From positions 306,812,740 through 306,876,739 of the forward strand of contig CM040120.1 of the NCBI GenBank assembly GCA_022559845.1: 64,000 bases of DNA, written 5' to 3'. How positions within the stretch are numbered: position 1 is the first letter of the stretch; every line of letters starts with the position of its first letter. Origin of the DNA: Amorphophallus konjac (lineage: Eukaryota; Streptophyta; Magnoliopsida; Alismatales; Araceae). A program made the position numbers and the translations under genes. The notes beneath the pieces are model-generated. The model searched no databases and was not told the origin of the DNA. It was given only the letters and a program-made list of their open reading frames with translations. Shown here one piece after another: positions 48,385 through 58,417 of this stretch.

Positions 48385-51300
48385 ATGCGCCAAAAGCACC
48401 AAGCGAGTCGTCCAAGGATGGCCGAAGAGGGGACCTCCGTACCACCGCCGTCGACTTCCGCCGCGGCGGCGAGCACTAAAGAACCACTGCCCGTGGCTGT
48501 GCCGTCGTCATCCACGGCTGAGGAGAACGCGCCCCCGCCACCATCCACCATCGAGGAGGAACCGGGAACAGAGGCGGCCGAGGAAGAACTCGCCGTCGTC
48601 GGGGAAGAAACACCGGCGGAGAGACCGGCCAAAAAACCACGGGACCCCGAGGTAGGAGCCCTAAAAACCCTCCTCATTTCCATTTTTTCCATTTTTAAGC
48701 CAAGCATGTTAGTTTAGGGGGTTTTTAGAGGACTTAGGGGGCTGATTGGGGGCGATGGCAGCCTCTTTGCCGGCTGGGGGACGCCCACCATCGTCGGGGA
48801 AGACGATGGTGGGGCGGTTCAACAGAAACCGCACAAACAAAGACACGCGGCCCCCACAGGACCGCTCAAACCCATACGGCCTTGGAAGGACCGTTCAACA
48901 TCACACAGCAAATGAACCACACCAATAAAGGACGGTGAGGGGGTCACCGCACACACAATAAACGGGCCACATTGGTCCGTTCAGCAACCAAACAATGCAA
49001 AACTAAACGGTTCCCATAGGACCGTCCATAATTCACGCGGCCCAGGAGTGGCCGTTCTACCCTAGGAAGATGAAAAGACGGACTGCTTGTGATGGCCCGT
49101 TCACGTTAAAGATGGTCAAAGGTAGACCGGTCAAACACATAACCTGAAGAATAAGAACGGTGGACATGGGACCGTTCCATCGATGAGCAGCCCGTGGAGA
49201 ACCGCTCTTCAAACAGAGAGTTAAACCCTGATGATTTTATTCAAATGAGATAAAATGCGAAACTAACTTACTAAAATGTATCTAAAATGGATGAAATGAA
49301 TGCAGGGGAAGCGCAGGACCCGCACCTCGTGGCTACAGGTCCGCGTAGTGTACTTAGCACTGTCGGATTTTCAGAGGGAGCGGTTGGCTGCCATGGGGTT
49401 CGCCCCATTCTTGAGCATTGAGGTGTGTCGCTTTGACGCAGCTCTGCTCTACGCCCTGCACGACCGCTGGGACCCAGTGAGTCAGACGTTCCTTTTCCCG
49501 TGGGGGCATATGGTCCCCATGCTAGAGGACGTGGCCAGGCTCACTGGCCTTTGCGTGCACGGGTCACCGGTTAGTGGGACTACCTTTCCCGACTACCGAG
49601 TGATGGCTCGGGAGTTGCTGGGCTTACAGCTACGGCACCCCGAGAGGCAGTCGACCCTCCTACCCTGGGCTAGTCTCCAGGACAGCCTGGGATTATGACG
49701 AGCAGGAGTTGCAGTCGGCGAGCAGCCGGAGGAGCATCTGGAGCGGTTGATAGGGTTAGCGCGGCCGAGAGTTGCAGCAGGACCGGGAGCGGAGGCAGAT
49801 CGAGTGCTGAGGCGGTTCTTGATGCTGATGTTCGGGCGACTCCTCTTCTCCACGCGAGCAGATGTGATGAGCTGCTGGTTCCTCCCCTTCTTCCAGGAGC
49901 TTGAGCACATTGGTGACTACGCTTGGGGAGCGGCGGTCCTTGCCTTCCTCTTCGACACCCTGAGTTCGACGGCCCGTCGGATGATGCTCGGGGGCTTCTC
50001 CCCCTTACTCCAGGTACGCCTCTTACCCTAGACTTAATTATGCGACCCTATATGTTTCCTAAATGTTGACACAATGCTATAATGCAAGTGTGGGCCTACG
50101 TATATCTACATGGGCTGGGCAGAGGCGAGGAGACCCATCCTGGGCTCCTGTCGATTGCACGGAGGTGGACAGCACCTCGGGAGATGGTAGCCCTAAGACG
50201 ACAGGTACGGGAGTTGCAGGACGACCTAGACTCTCTACCGTATGCCTCGGTATGTTTCTAAACATGGACTTTCTAATTAAATGCAATTCCTATATGATGA
50301 TGATGATGCTGATGCAAGTTCTTACGGTGCAGGTACGGTGGACACCTTACGCGGGGGAGGGCCAGCCGTGGGTGGCTGAGGCTCTTGCCTTTTCCGGGCA
50401 AGACGTGTGGCTTCACCGCATGAATGTGGTGGAGCCACTACACTTCAGGTTGGTGATGAGGACCATAGGGGTCCATCAGCCTGCGGTGGAGTTCCCTGCG
50501 CCTGAGAAGGCGGGGGAGCGAGTGACGAGGACGACACGAGGACTTCGTGAGGCGTTTGACTGGACAACGAGGAACGCCACTCAGGTCGCCGACTGGACCG
50601 CACGAGGGCGAGTGGTGACCGCCCGAGCAGAGAGTGACAGCGCGTACTACACCGCGTACGCCAGACATTACCGGGACCAGGTGTTCCGGGGTGCCCACCG
50701 ACCGGTACGACTTCTGAACTTAAACTATGTCTATTATGCTTATGATGATGAACTAACACATGGACTTCTAAATGTAGATTGACCCTGTGGGACGACAGGC
50801 GGAGTTGCAGGGACTTCTGCACTCCACCATCAGGGAGAGAGACGAGGTCCGGCAGGCCCTGGCCTTACTAGTGAGTCTTCTAAACCTTACACTCTTTAAA
50901 TTATGCAATTCTATATGATTATGCTTATGCATGTGACTGACCTGGAGTATTTGGATGCAGCGTGCCGAGGGAGTTCAGAGGGTGGGATCGGACGCTCCTT
51001 CCTCCTCCACGACCCAGACTCCAGCCGACCGGGCTGAGAGAGACGCAGACTTTGCCAGGATGGTGACGCGGGCCAAGGCGGCCGAGGTGGCGCTCACCGA
51101 GAGGGTACGTAACTCTAACCTTCCCTTTGCTTATTATGCTTATGAATGAAGTGATCATGCAACTGACTAACAATGATATGTGGATGCAGACGTCCGAGCT
51201 GACTCGCCTCCAGGCGGAGCTGGAGTAGAGCCGGGTAGCAGCCAGGGCGGAGGTGGCCCGTGTACGGGAGGAGGCTGCGTGGAGCCGACCGGCAGACACA

Positions 51301-51690
51301 TTGGAGACGACACTCCTTCGGGCTGAGCTAGATCGACTACGAGCAGATGCGGGGGAGCTGGTGCCGGTCCGAGTGGAGCGGGATCAGGCTCTGATAGAGG
51401 CATCCGGGATGAGTGGAGAGCTGTGGTCCTATAAGGAAATGAGTCGGCGATCGCGCAGTGGGACTCCGAGTGGTAGCCACGGCACTCACGGCTCCGTTAG
51501 GAGCTACTTCACGGGTTCCTCCGGTCAGGGAGGAACGAGGAGGACGAGCAGCGCCGGCGACGCCGGCGTGACGAGGCGACATCAGCGATGCCTCCCCCGA
51601 AGAGGCATGAGGGCGGCAGAGAAAGCGACGGGGGCCAGGGAGAGGGAGATGCTTGACGTGCACCGGGCCCATCTTTTGTACATGATGTGA
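48385..51690 (+). pseudogene. Opposite-strand PMD gene 1 in element F, seven exons
   Basis: A plant mobile domain gene lies on the strand opposite to pol. Inferred exons are 48385-48651, 49306-50013, 50088-50249, 50333-50704, 50778-50870, 50961-51104 and 51190-51690, about 749 codons. Introns are 654, 74, 83, 73, 90 and 85 nt with GT...AG borders, except 50086-50087, where the acceptor AG reads AA. Exon 1 is acidic and proline-rich and ends in a basic RPAKKPR stretch. Exons 2-4 hold the PMD core: WDPVSQTFLFPWGHMVPMLEDV, then YAWGAAVLAFLF and GGFSPLLQ, continued by WAYVYLHG. Exons 5-7 look coiled-coil (ELTRLQAELE...). Stops at 49696-49698 (TGA) and 51226-51228 (TAG) break it. Plant aORFs of this kind are known in Tat elements; the exon structure is my reading. 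Confidence 0.8.
48815..49204. repeat. CGG-N11-CCG palindrome array in intron 1 of PMD gene 1
   Basis: Units of exactly 17 bp start at 48815, 48848, 48877, 48933, 48963, 49008, 49038, 49113 (TGG start), 49158 and 49188 (CAG start); one 21-bp variant is at 49079. The arms tend toward CGGTCC and GGACCG, and the middle is variable. Intervals are 29-33 bp or longer steps of about 45 and 56 bp. Confidence 0.88.
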
Positions 51691-51736
51691 TATGATATGA
51701 TAGTGATATGCATGTTTTTGTTTTGATTTTTGTTTT

Positions 51737-51788
51737 GTGGATGAATGTATGAATGAATGGATGTATGAATGAATGAATGGATGAATGT
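51737..51788. repeat. ATGA-type short tandem repeat
   Basis: GAATGAATGGATGTATGAATG-like units lie just after the stop of PMD gene 1. Confidence 0.85.
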
Positions 51789-51849
51789 GACATGAGTGTG
51801 TGAGTGAGGGACGACAACTACGGGCGAGACATGACTACGAGTGTGAGTG

Positions 51850-52165
51850 AGACGGAGGGACACCGACTGAGTGAGATGAGGGACGCCAAATGAGTGAAGT
51901 GGGAGATGCCAAATGAGTGAAGTGAGAGACGCCACATGAGTGAAGTGAGGGACGCCAAATGAGTGAGGTGAGAGACGCCAAATGAGTGAAGTGAGTGATG
52001 ACAAATGAGTGAAGTGAGAGACACCAAATGAGTGAAGTGAGAGATGCCAAATGAGTGAAGTGAGAGACGCCACATGAGTGAAGTGAGGAACGCCAAATGA
52101 GTGAAGTGAGAGACGCCTAATGAGTAAAGTGAGAGACGCCAAATGAGTGAAGTGAGAGAGAGGAT
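51850..52165. repeat. 23-bp minisatellite, about 13 copies
   Basis: The unit is ATGAGTGAAGTGAGAGACGCCAA with single-base variants. It produces long - strand ORFs (51582-52142 and 51818-52414) whose proteins repeat HFTHLASLTSLIW, an artefact of the repeat. Confidence 0.92.
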
Positions 52166-52212
52166 ATGATTGTTAGTTGGGTAGGTTGACAAAAGGGGGC
52201 GGATCAGACAGG

Positions 52213-52443
52213 CGGTTCTCAGAACGCCGCTCAAAGACACAAACGGTTCATAATAAACTGCTCCAAGGGAATTGAACGGTTGGATGATAACCGTTCCGAG
52301 TGGTGAACGGTTCGACATAAACCGTGTGAAAGAAAGAACGGTCTGTATCAGGCCGCACAAGTAGTTGGACTCGGGTTTTCTAGAAAGAGATGAACGGTCC
52401 GCTACGGACCGCACAACAGGATGGGCGGTCTATCGTAAGTCCG
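52213..52443. repeat. CGG-N11/12-CCG palindrome array upstream of PMD-like gene 2
   Basis: Units are at 52213-52229, 52244-52260 (CTG end), 52277-52293, 52308-52324, 52339-52355, 52395-52411 and 52426-52443. Start-to-start intervals are 31, 33, 31, 31, 56 and 31 bp. All are 17 bp except the last (18 bp). They end about 240 bp before the predicted start codon at 52684. Confidence 0.9.
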
Positions 52444-52683
52444 TCCAAGTGGATACCCGGCAAGCTTAACGGGGGACTCTCCGGAGAGTCCTCAACCCGA
52501 GGGTAAGGCGATTGGAACTTATCTAAACCTCATCTTAACCCGTCTTAGACTTATCCAACCCCAATCTCAAGAGGCCTAGACTTCCTAACAAGCCCTATAA
52601 GTGGGAGGGGAGTCTAAATTCGCAGCTCACACATCTTCTTCCTTCCAATCCTTGAAACCTTTGATTCCCGCCACCAAATCATC

Positions 52684-53978
52684 ATGAAGAGGGCTCTAGA
52701 GGGAAGTTCTATGGAGGGAGCATCTTTTGAAGGGCCAAAGCCGGCCAGAAAAGAGCGGGAAGTGCTTCAACGGTTAACCGCGATCCCGCAACATCTGAGC
52801 TCAAGCCCTGTGAGAGAGGTTAGTTAATCATCTTTCATCCAATCCAATTCTCTTTCCTTTACTCACATGCTTTCCTCTCCCTCTCTTCCTCTTTCTCAGC
52901 TTCTTCCTGGCGCGAGGCGACATTCCACCGTGAAGTGGTTGGCTCCCATGATCCGTGCATTGCCCCTAGGGGTGACTTACCTCCTCAAATCTTGGCACCT
53001 ACACTCCCTTTTAGTTCTTGGCCAAAACTGCCCTAAGCTTTCCTTAGATTGGCACAGCATCTCCGCTTTGATAGAAACATGGCATCCTCAGACCCATACC
53101 TTCTTCTTCCCATCTTTCGAGGCCACTATCCTATTAGAGGAGGTGGAGACCTACTTCGGGTTCCCTAGGTCCAAGGTAGGGGAGGAAGACTCGATATGCC
53201 ACACCGTTGCCCCTATAGACCCAAAACTCATCCTAGGAGGGTTTATACCAGATAGCAGAGATGTTCATACCTTTGTAGGCCCTCGCCATATTCACCTCCT
53301 TCCTCTTAGTCAGTGGGTAGTGGAGCATTGCAAGAATAAGCGTGGGTGGACCGAGGCCATAGCCAAAGCTGCATCCATCTGCCTGTGTGGGGCCATCTTG
53401 TTTCCTTCAGCTGACCATGTCTTAGAGATCCCCTTGCTTAGCACCATTAGTGGCCTGTGGCATGGACTTTCCATCTCCCAGGCTGTCTTAGCCTACTTGT
53501 ATGAGGGTCTTAGCTCCGCGGCCCTAGGAGGTCCTCTCTTTGTCTTATGATTCTATTGGAGTGTTGGATGGGATTCCGGATGAAATTCATCCACAGGGAG
53601 GATGTTACTTCAGCGAGCCACCCCCTTTACTTCATAGGAGGCGCCTTCAGGTTCTCTCCACAGGTTGAGTGCAGGACGGCTGAGATGAAGACCAGGGACG
53701 AGTGGCGCCCGTACATTAACAGGCTGCCCCTGGATAGATTCGTGATGCGTCCAGATTTCCTTCACGACACCACCATCAGGCTACCTAGGAGGGCAGGCTT
53801 GGACTTGAGGCTTGTGAGCGACACTGCACTGGTGATGTACAGCCCACACCGGTGCTACCTACAGGTTGGACTACCCCGGACAGTGCTACAGACGCTACCC
53901 CACCTCCCCGCGCTACAGGCGAGGAGGATCGGGACAGAGGAGGACGAGCAGGCGGTCAGGAGCGCGTTGATTACGTAG
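52684..53978 (+). pseudogene. Opposite-strand PMD-like gene 2 in element F
   Basis: Exon 1 (52684-52818, 45 codons) has a basic KPARKERE stretch and ends at a GAG/GTTAGT donor. A pyrimidine-rich intron (52819-52899) ends CTCAG. Exon 2 continues in frame from 52900 with LLPGARRHSTVKWL. The core ETWHPQTHTFFFPSFEATILLEEV follows the PMD pattern W-x-P-x-T-H-T-F...L-E-x-V. The frame stops at 53548-53550 and resumes in the next frame at 53547-53978 (HREDVTSASHPLYFIGGAFRF), so a single frameshift breaks it. Its layout matches gene 1: short basic first exon, intron, then the domain. DUF7745-like plant transposon protein is an alternative family name. The two may be tandem paralogues. Confidence 0.72.
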
Positions 53979-54482
53979 GAGGTGAGCAGGGTGCGCACCC
54001 TACCGGTAGAGGTCGAGGAGGCTCCAGGGACACAGCATGCTTACCTTAGGGAGATGAGAGAGATAAGTCCCCGCGGGGATGCCCAGCGGCGGACTGAGTG
54101 ATTGTTTTATCTTTTCATGATGATAATGATGTTGAATAGGACTTGTGCTTAGAAAGCTTGATATATGAGATGAATAAAGTTGATGAATTTGATTGAATTT
54201 GGGCTTCATGGTTTGATTATAATGTGATTGCATAGATTGAGATAGGACTTGAACATTCACACGGTCACGAGCCAACTGCACTTTCAACCTGCCCCTGTAC
54301 ACACATAAATACAGAAAACAGATTAAATCTATTTTAGGCTTAGCCCCTTGCCTAGAGCAAGTTAGGGAATGACCAGTTCTTGATTTTTGGTCAAGGGGAT
54401 AAGCCTTATTAAATAGGCAAATAACAAATGTTGAAACAAATGCAATGGATGCTATGAATGCAAGAATGAAGAAAACCTTTTT
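53979..54482. other. Tail of PMD-like gene 2 and spacer
   Basis: Coding-like sequence in the same frame as the previous part continues after a stop for about 120 bases (to the TGA near 54100), which may be the true C-terminus. The rest shows nothing recognisable. Confidence 0.5.
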
Positions 54483-54690
54483 TGAGTTTTGAAAATATCT
54501 GATTTTTTTGTGAGTTTTTGAATATCTGATTTTTTTGAGTTTTTGAATATCTGATTTTTTGAGTTTTTGAATATCTGATTTTTTGAGTGTTTGAATATCT
54601 GATTTTTTTGAGTTTTTGAATATCTGATTTTTTGAGTTTTTGAATATCTGATTTTTTTGAGTTTTTGAATATCTGATTTTTTGAGCTTTT
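54483..54690. repeat. About 23-bp AT-rich tandem repeat, eight copies
   Basis: The unit is GAGTTTTTGAATATCTGATTTTT with one- or two-base length differences. A decayed relative is present in T at 9240-9425. Confidence 0.92.
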
Positions 54691-55477
54691 AAATTTTGGA
54701 AACCAGCTTAGACTTGACGACGGGGAACCTCCCCATCTCATCAGGGGCCTCCCGGGCTCAACTTGCAATATGAAGGACCGCTCGCGGCCGGTGCTAATCT
54801 TGCTTTAATGGTGCTTCTATCGAGGCCATACCCGGGGTAGGATCCGGTCCTTGGAAAATAAAACAGATTTAACAGGAAAGTTGGCGGTAGGTCTAAAGGT
54901 TTTTAGGGCTTGAGTTCTTCTCATGTCACTCCCCCCTTTTTCAAAGAATATGGTCTGTTGCGCCGGGGCTCTGTGACTGTCATCGAACCTACTCCCGCTC
55001 TAGGCACGCATACGACCGGACTCATAATGTCCCGCGGGAAAACTGTATTGCCACTCTTGCCATGCCTGATTTTATTATTCGGGGACTTTCAGAAAATTTT
55101 TGAGAGCTGCGAGCTTTGGGTGAGCTTTTAGCCTCAATTTCTGCCCCTTTTCATTCATTCCTATCTTTCTCTTCTTTCTCGTTCTTTTGCGGAATAAGGT
55201 CATAACGGACTGCCCCTATTTGAGACCTCTTTTATTGGGGGGGTCTAGATCAGTTCTCGCCCCCTTATTCACCTTTTGCCCCTATTTTCAGTCGAGAGAG
55301 AAGGAAAAACAAGGACTTTCACCTCTCCTCAAGCATGGCCAAGGCAGAAACGGTGTTTATGCAAAGGAAAGCAACTGACCCGCAAGGGGTTGTGTGCTGT
55401 GTGGAATGTTGAACCGGGGATTTCCTTTCGTGATCAAGCGAAGGCGCACCCGCCACCGAGTCGGTGCTGGTTTTGTT
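54691..55477 (-). other. Non-coding flank past the end of element F pol
   Basis: It contains blocks shared with T: 54955-55073 (TTGCGCCGGGGCT...CCACTCTTGCCATGCC) and about 55200-55230 (ACTGCCCCTATTTGAGACC). No protein is visible. These conserved blocks in an otherwise drifting region suggest a function in the RNA or DNA of the element. Confidence 0.65.
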
Positions 55478-58417
55478 TTATGGATAAAAGTGTTTTAAAT
55501 ATAGCCCATTCCACAGATTTTGTAACTCCTCCCCCTCCGCGTTGATTAAACGATACGCGTTACCCGGATAAGCTTCCTTGACTACAAATGACCCTTCCCA
55601 GTTGGGTTGTAGCTTAGACCTGGGACCTGCTGATCTGATGAATTTGCGTTTCAAAACCATATTACCCACTTGAAATTTTCTTTCAATGACCTTCCTTTGA
55701 AAATACCGCGAGACAGGCTTTTGATAAACCGAAACCTGATTGGCCGCGTTAAGCCTCTTCTGGTCCAAGAGTTCCAGTTGGACTAGCAACGCCTCTCAAC
55801 GTTCGTCGAGATTAAGTTCTTTGTCTAGCTGCACTCTTAGGGAAGGGATCAAGATCTCATACGGGAGTACCGCCTCCATCCCATAGGTGAGAGCAAAAGG
55901 AGTTTGCCCTGTAGGGGTGCGGACGGAGGTGCGATAAGCCCACAGAGCTTCCACCAATTTGTCGGCCCAATCAGCAAATTTATGCGATTCGCATGTTTTC
56001 TTAATAATTTTAAGAAGGGTTTTATTCGTGGCCTTAGCCTGGCCATTTCCTTGAGGGTAGTATGGTGATGAATGATGCAAAGCTATATTTAATTTCTTAC
56101 AGAGTTCCCGGAGTTCTTGTGATACAAATTGAGGCCCGTTGTCGGTGACGATGTCGCTTGGCACTCCAAACCACAAGATAATGTTCTTCAAAATAAAGCG
56201 GTAGACTGTGGTGGCTTTGATCTCTGCATAAGCTTCAGCTTCCGCCCACTTGGTGAAGTACTCCGTAGCCGTCAAAATGAAGGATTTCTGCTTGACTGCG
56301 GAATTCGGGTCACCTAGGGGTCCGATGATATCAAAGGCCCACATGGAAAATGGCCAAGGAGCAGAAAGAGGATGAAGAGAAGAAGCCGGAGCATGGATTT
56401 TGTCGGCATGAAGTTCACACTGAAGACGCCTACGGACATAGGTGGAGCAATCTTCTTCTAGGGTCGACCAGTAATAGCCCTGCCTAAGAATCTTCTTTGC
56501 CAACGCTTGTCTGTTTACATGCCCTCCACATTCGCTGGAGTGAGCTGCTTCTACCACCTTCCAAGCTTCTTCGTCATCTAGGCACCTCATTACAACTCCG
56601 TTCAGAGCCCGCCTATATAATTCACCAGCGATGATCGTGTATCTTGTAGCGACTCTTCTAATGGCCTTTCTCTGTTCAGCATTCGCAGCCTCCAGAAATG
56701 TACCATCCCTACAATACTGCTCAATTTCATAGAACCACAGCAACTCTTCTTCTTCGATGATTTCCTCAAGCTCAGTTAATGACACTTCTTTCACCTCTTC
56801 CCTTTCTGTCTTCCTTTCTACAGACTTCCTAAGGTTGTCGAACCAGGGATCCTGAAGAGAAGGAACATCTAGCCGCTGGACCACAATGGTCTCGGTGGCG
56901 CGACTGAGGGGGAACGATAGGGAAGAAGCGAGTGATGCAAGTGCGTCAGCCAAGATGTTCTGAGAACGAGGAGTATGAAAATAGATCAGTTTCTATAATT
57001 GCCTAGCCAGGAGCGTGACCAGATCTTGATAGGGTTTAAGCTTAGGGTCACGGGTGCGGTAAGTTGACAGAACTTGGCGTAGCACCAATTGAGAGTCTCC
57101 TATGATGTTAAGGTATCGCGCGCCCATGAGGTAGGCGTGCTTCAGACCGACAAGGAGAGCCTCATACTCGGCTATATTATTAGTGGCAGGGAATGAGAGT
57201 TGATACGCAACAGGGATAGTTACCCCTTCCGGGGTAAGGAGAACGGCGCCGATTTCGCTGCCCTGGGAATTGAGAGCACCATCGAAATGAAGAGACCAGA
57301 AGGGAAGATGAGCAATTACCGCCAAGTGTTCATCAGGGAACTCATCCTAGATCGAATCAGTACGAGGGATAGGAGAATGAGTGAGGTGCTCAGTAATAGC
57401 ATATCCCTTGATTGCTTTCTGAATGATGAATGTGATGTCGAACTGGGAAAGAAAGCTCTGCCAGCGAGCTAGTCGGCTAGAATGGATAGGCTTTTCCATG
57501 AGATAACGAATGGGGTCCATTCTAGAGATCAGCCTAACCTCATGGGCAAGAAAATAGTGTTTAAGCTTCTGAGTTACCCACACTAGCGCTGCACAGGTCT
57601 TCTCCATGGCAGTATACTTGGATTCGGCGAGATTGAATAGCCTTGAGAGGTAGTATGCCGCCCTTTCCCTTCCTTCATCATCCACCTGTGCCAAGACAGC
57701 TCCTAGGGAGTCCTTAATCATAGAAATGTACAATATTAGGGGTTTCCTAGGGACGGGTAGTTGTAGAACTAGGGGATTAGAAAGGTAAACCTTAAGCTCC
57801 TCATAGGCCTTCTGGCATTGTTCATTCCATTAAAATTTTGCGCCTGTCTTTAATAATTCATAAAATGGGCGGCATCTTTGCGAGTGCTGAGATATGAATC
57901 TCCTAATAAATTGCAAACGCCCAATCAGATCTCGAAGTTCAGTAATGTTCTTTGGCGGCGGCATTTCCATAACGGCCTTTGCTTTATTTGGGTCGATCTG
58001 AATCCCCCGTTTACTAACTATAAACCCGAGCAATTTCCCTGATGCAACTCCGAATACACATTTCTTTGGATTCATTTTTAACTTATACTCCCTAGCCCTT
58101 TGCAATACCTTGGCTAGAATGGCGGGGTGTTCTTCTTGAGACCTCGATTTGACCAAGATATCATCCACATAAGCTTCCAAGTAGACGTGCATCATATCGT
58201 GGAAGATAGCCATCATCGCTCTTTGATAGGTGGCACCTGCATTTTTCAATCCAAACCGCATAACGACATAGCAGTACGTGCCCCAAGGTATGGTAAACGA
58301 GGTCTTCTCTTGATCCTCCAGAGCTAGACGGATTTGGTTATATCCAGAATAACCGTCCATGAAAGAGAGGGCTTCATACCCAGCTATATTATCAACTAAG
58401 ACATCGATGTGAGGAAG
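55478..58417 (-). pseudogene. pol: Element F pol: RT (partial), two RNases H, integrase
   Basis: One frame runs from 58417 to 55478. RT starts at LPHIDVLVDN because element S cut off its first part; it has the YVDD box (AYVDDILV). A gypsy RNase H follows (57733-57347), then a second RNase H (57325-56993: LHFDGALN, EYEALLVGL, GDSQLVLRQV), the mark of the Tat/Ogre lineage. Integrase (from about 56920) has HHCC, core and C-terminal parts. Stops are at 57830-57832, 57347-57349, 56993-56995 and 55796-55798. The integrase has two damaging changes: the catalytic glutamate reads lysine (NGQAKATNK, residue about 307 of the 56953 frame), and one zinc cysteine reads arginine (VRRRLQC). Confidence 0.92.

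Noticed and set aside
48234..48707. 157-codon - strand ORF over PMD gene 1 exon 1
   Set aside because: Antisense shadow of the acidic, proline-rich exon, which is supported by its splice donor and in-frame continuation.
48815..49204. Palindrome array resembling a CRISPR array (regular spacing near 30 bp)
   Set aside because: Units are not identical, the middle varies, spacing slips by up to 26 bp, and the context is plant retrotransposons.
51582..52414. Long - strand ORFs (186 and 198 codons)
   Set aside because: They translate the 23-bp minisatellite and give a repeating 23-residue pattern; no domain.
55452..55469. CACCGAGTCGGTG, identical to the terminal hairpin of a Cas9 tracrRNA
   Set aside because: It is a 13-base perfect palindrome in the non-coding flank of F with no repeat, anti-repeat or cas genes near it. 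Chance similarity.
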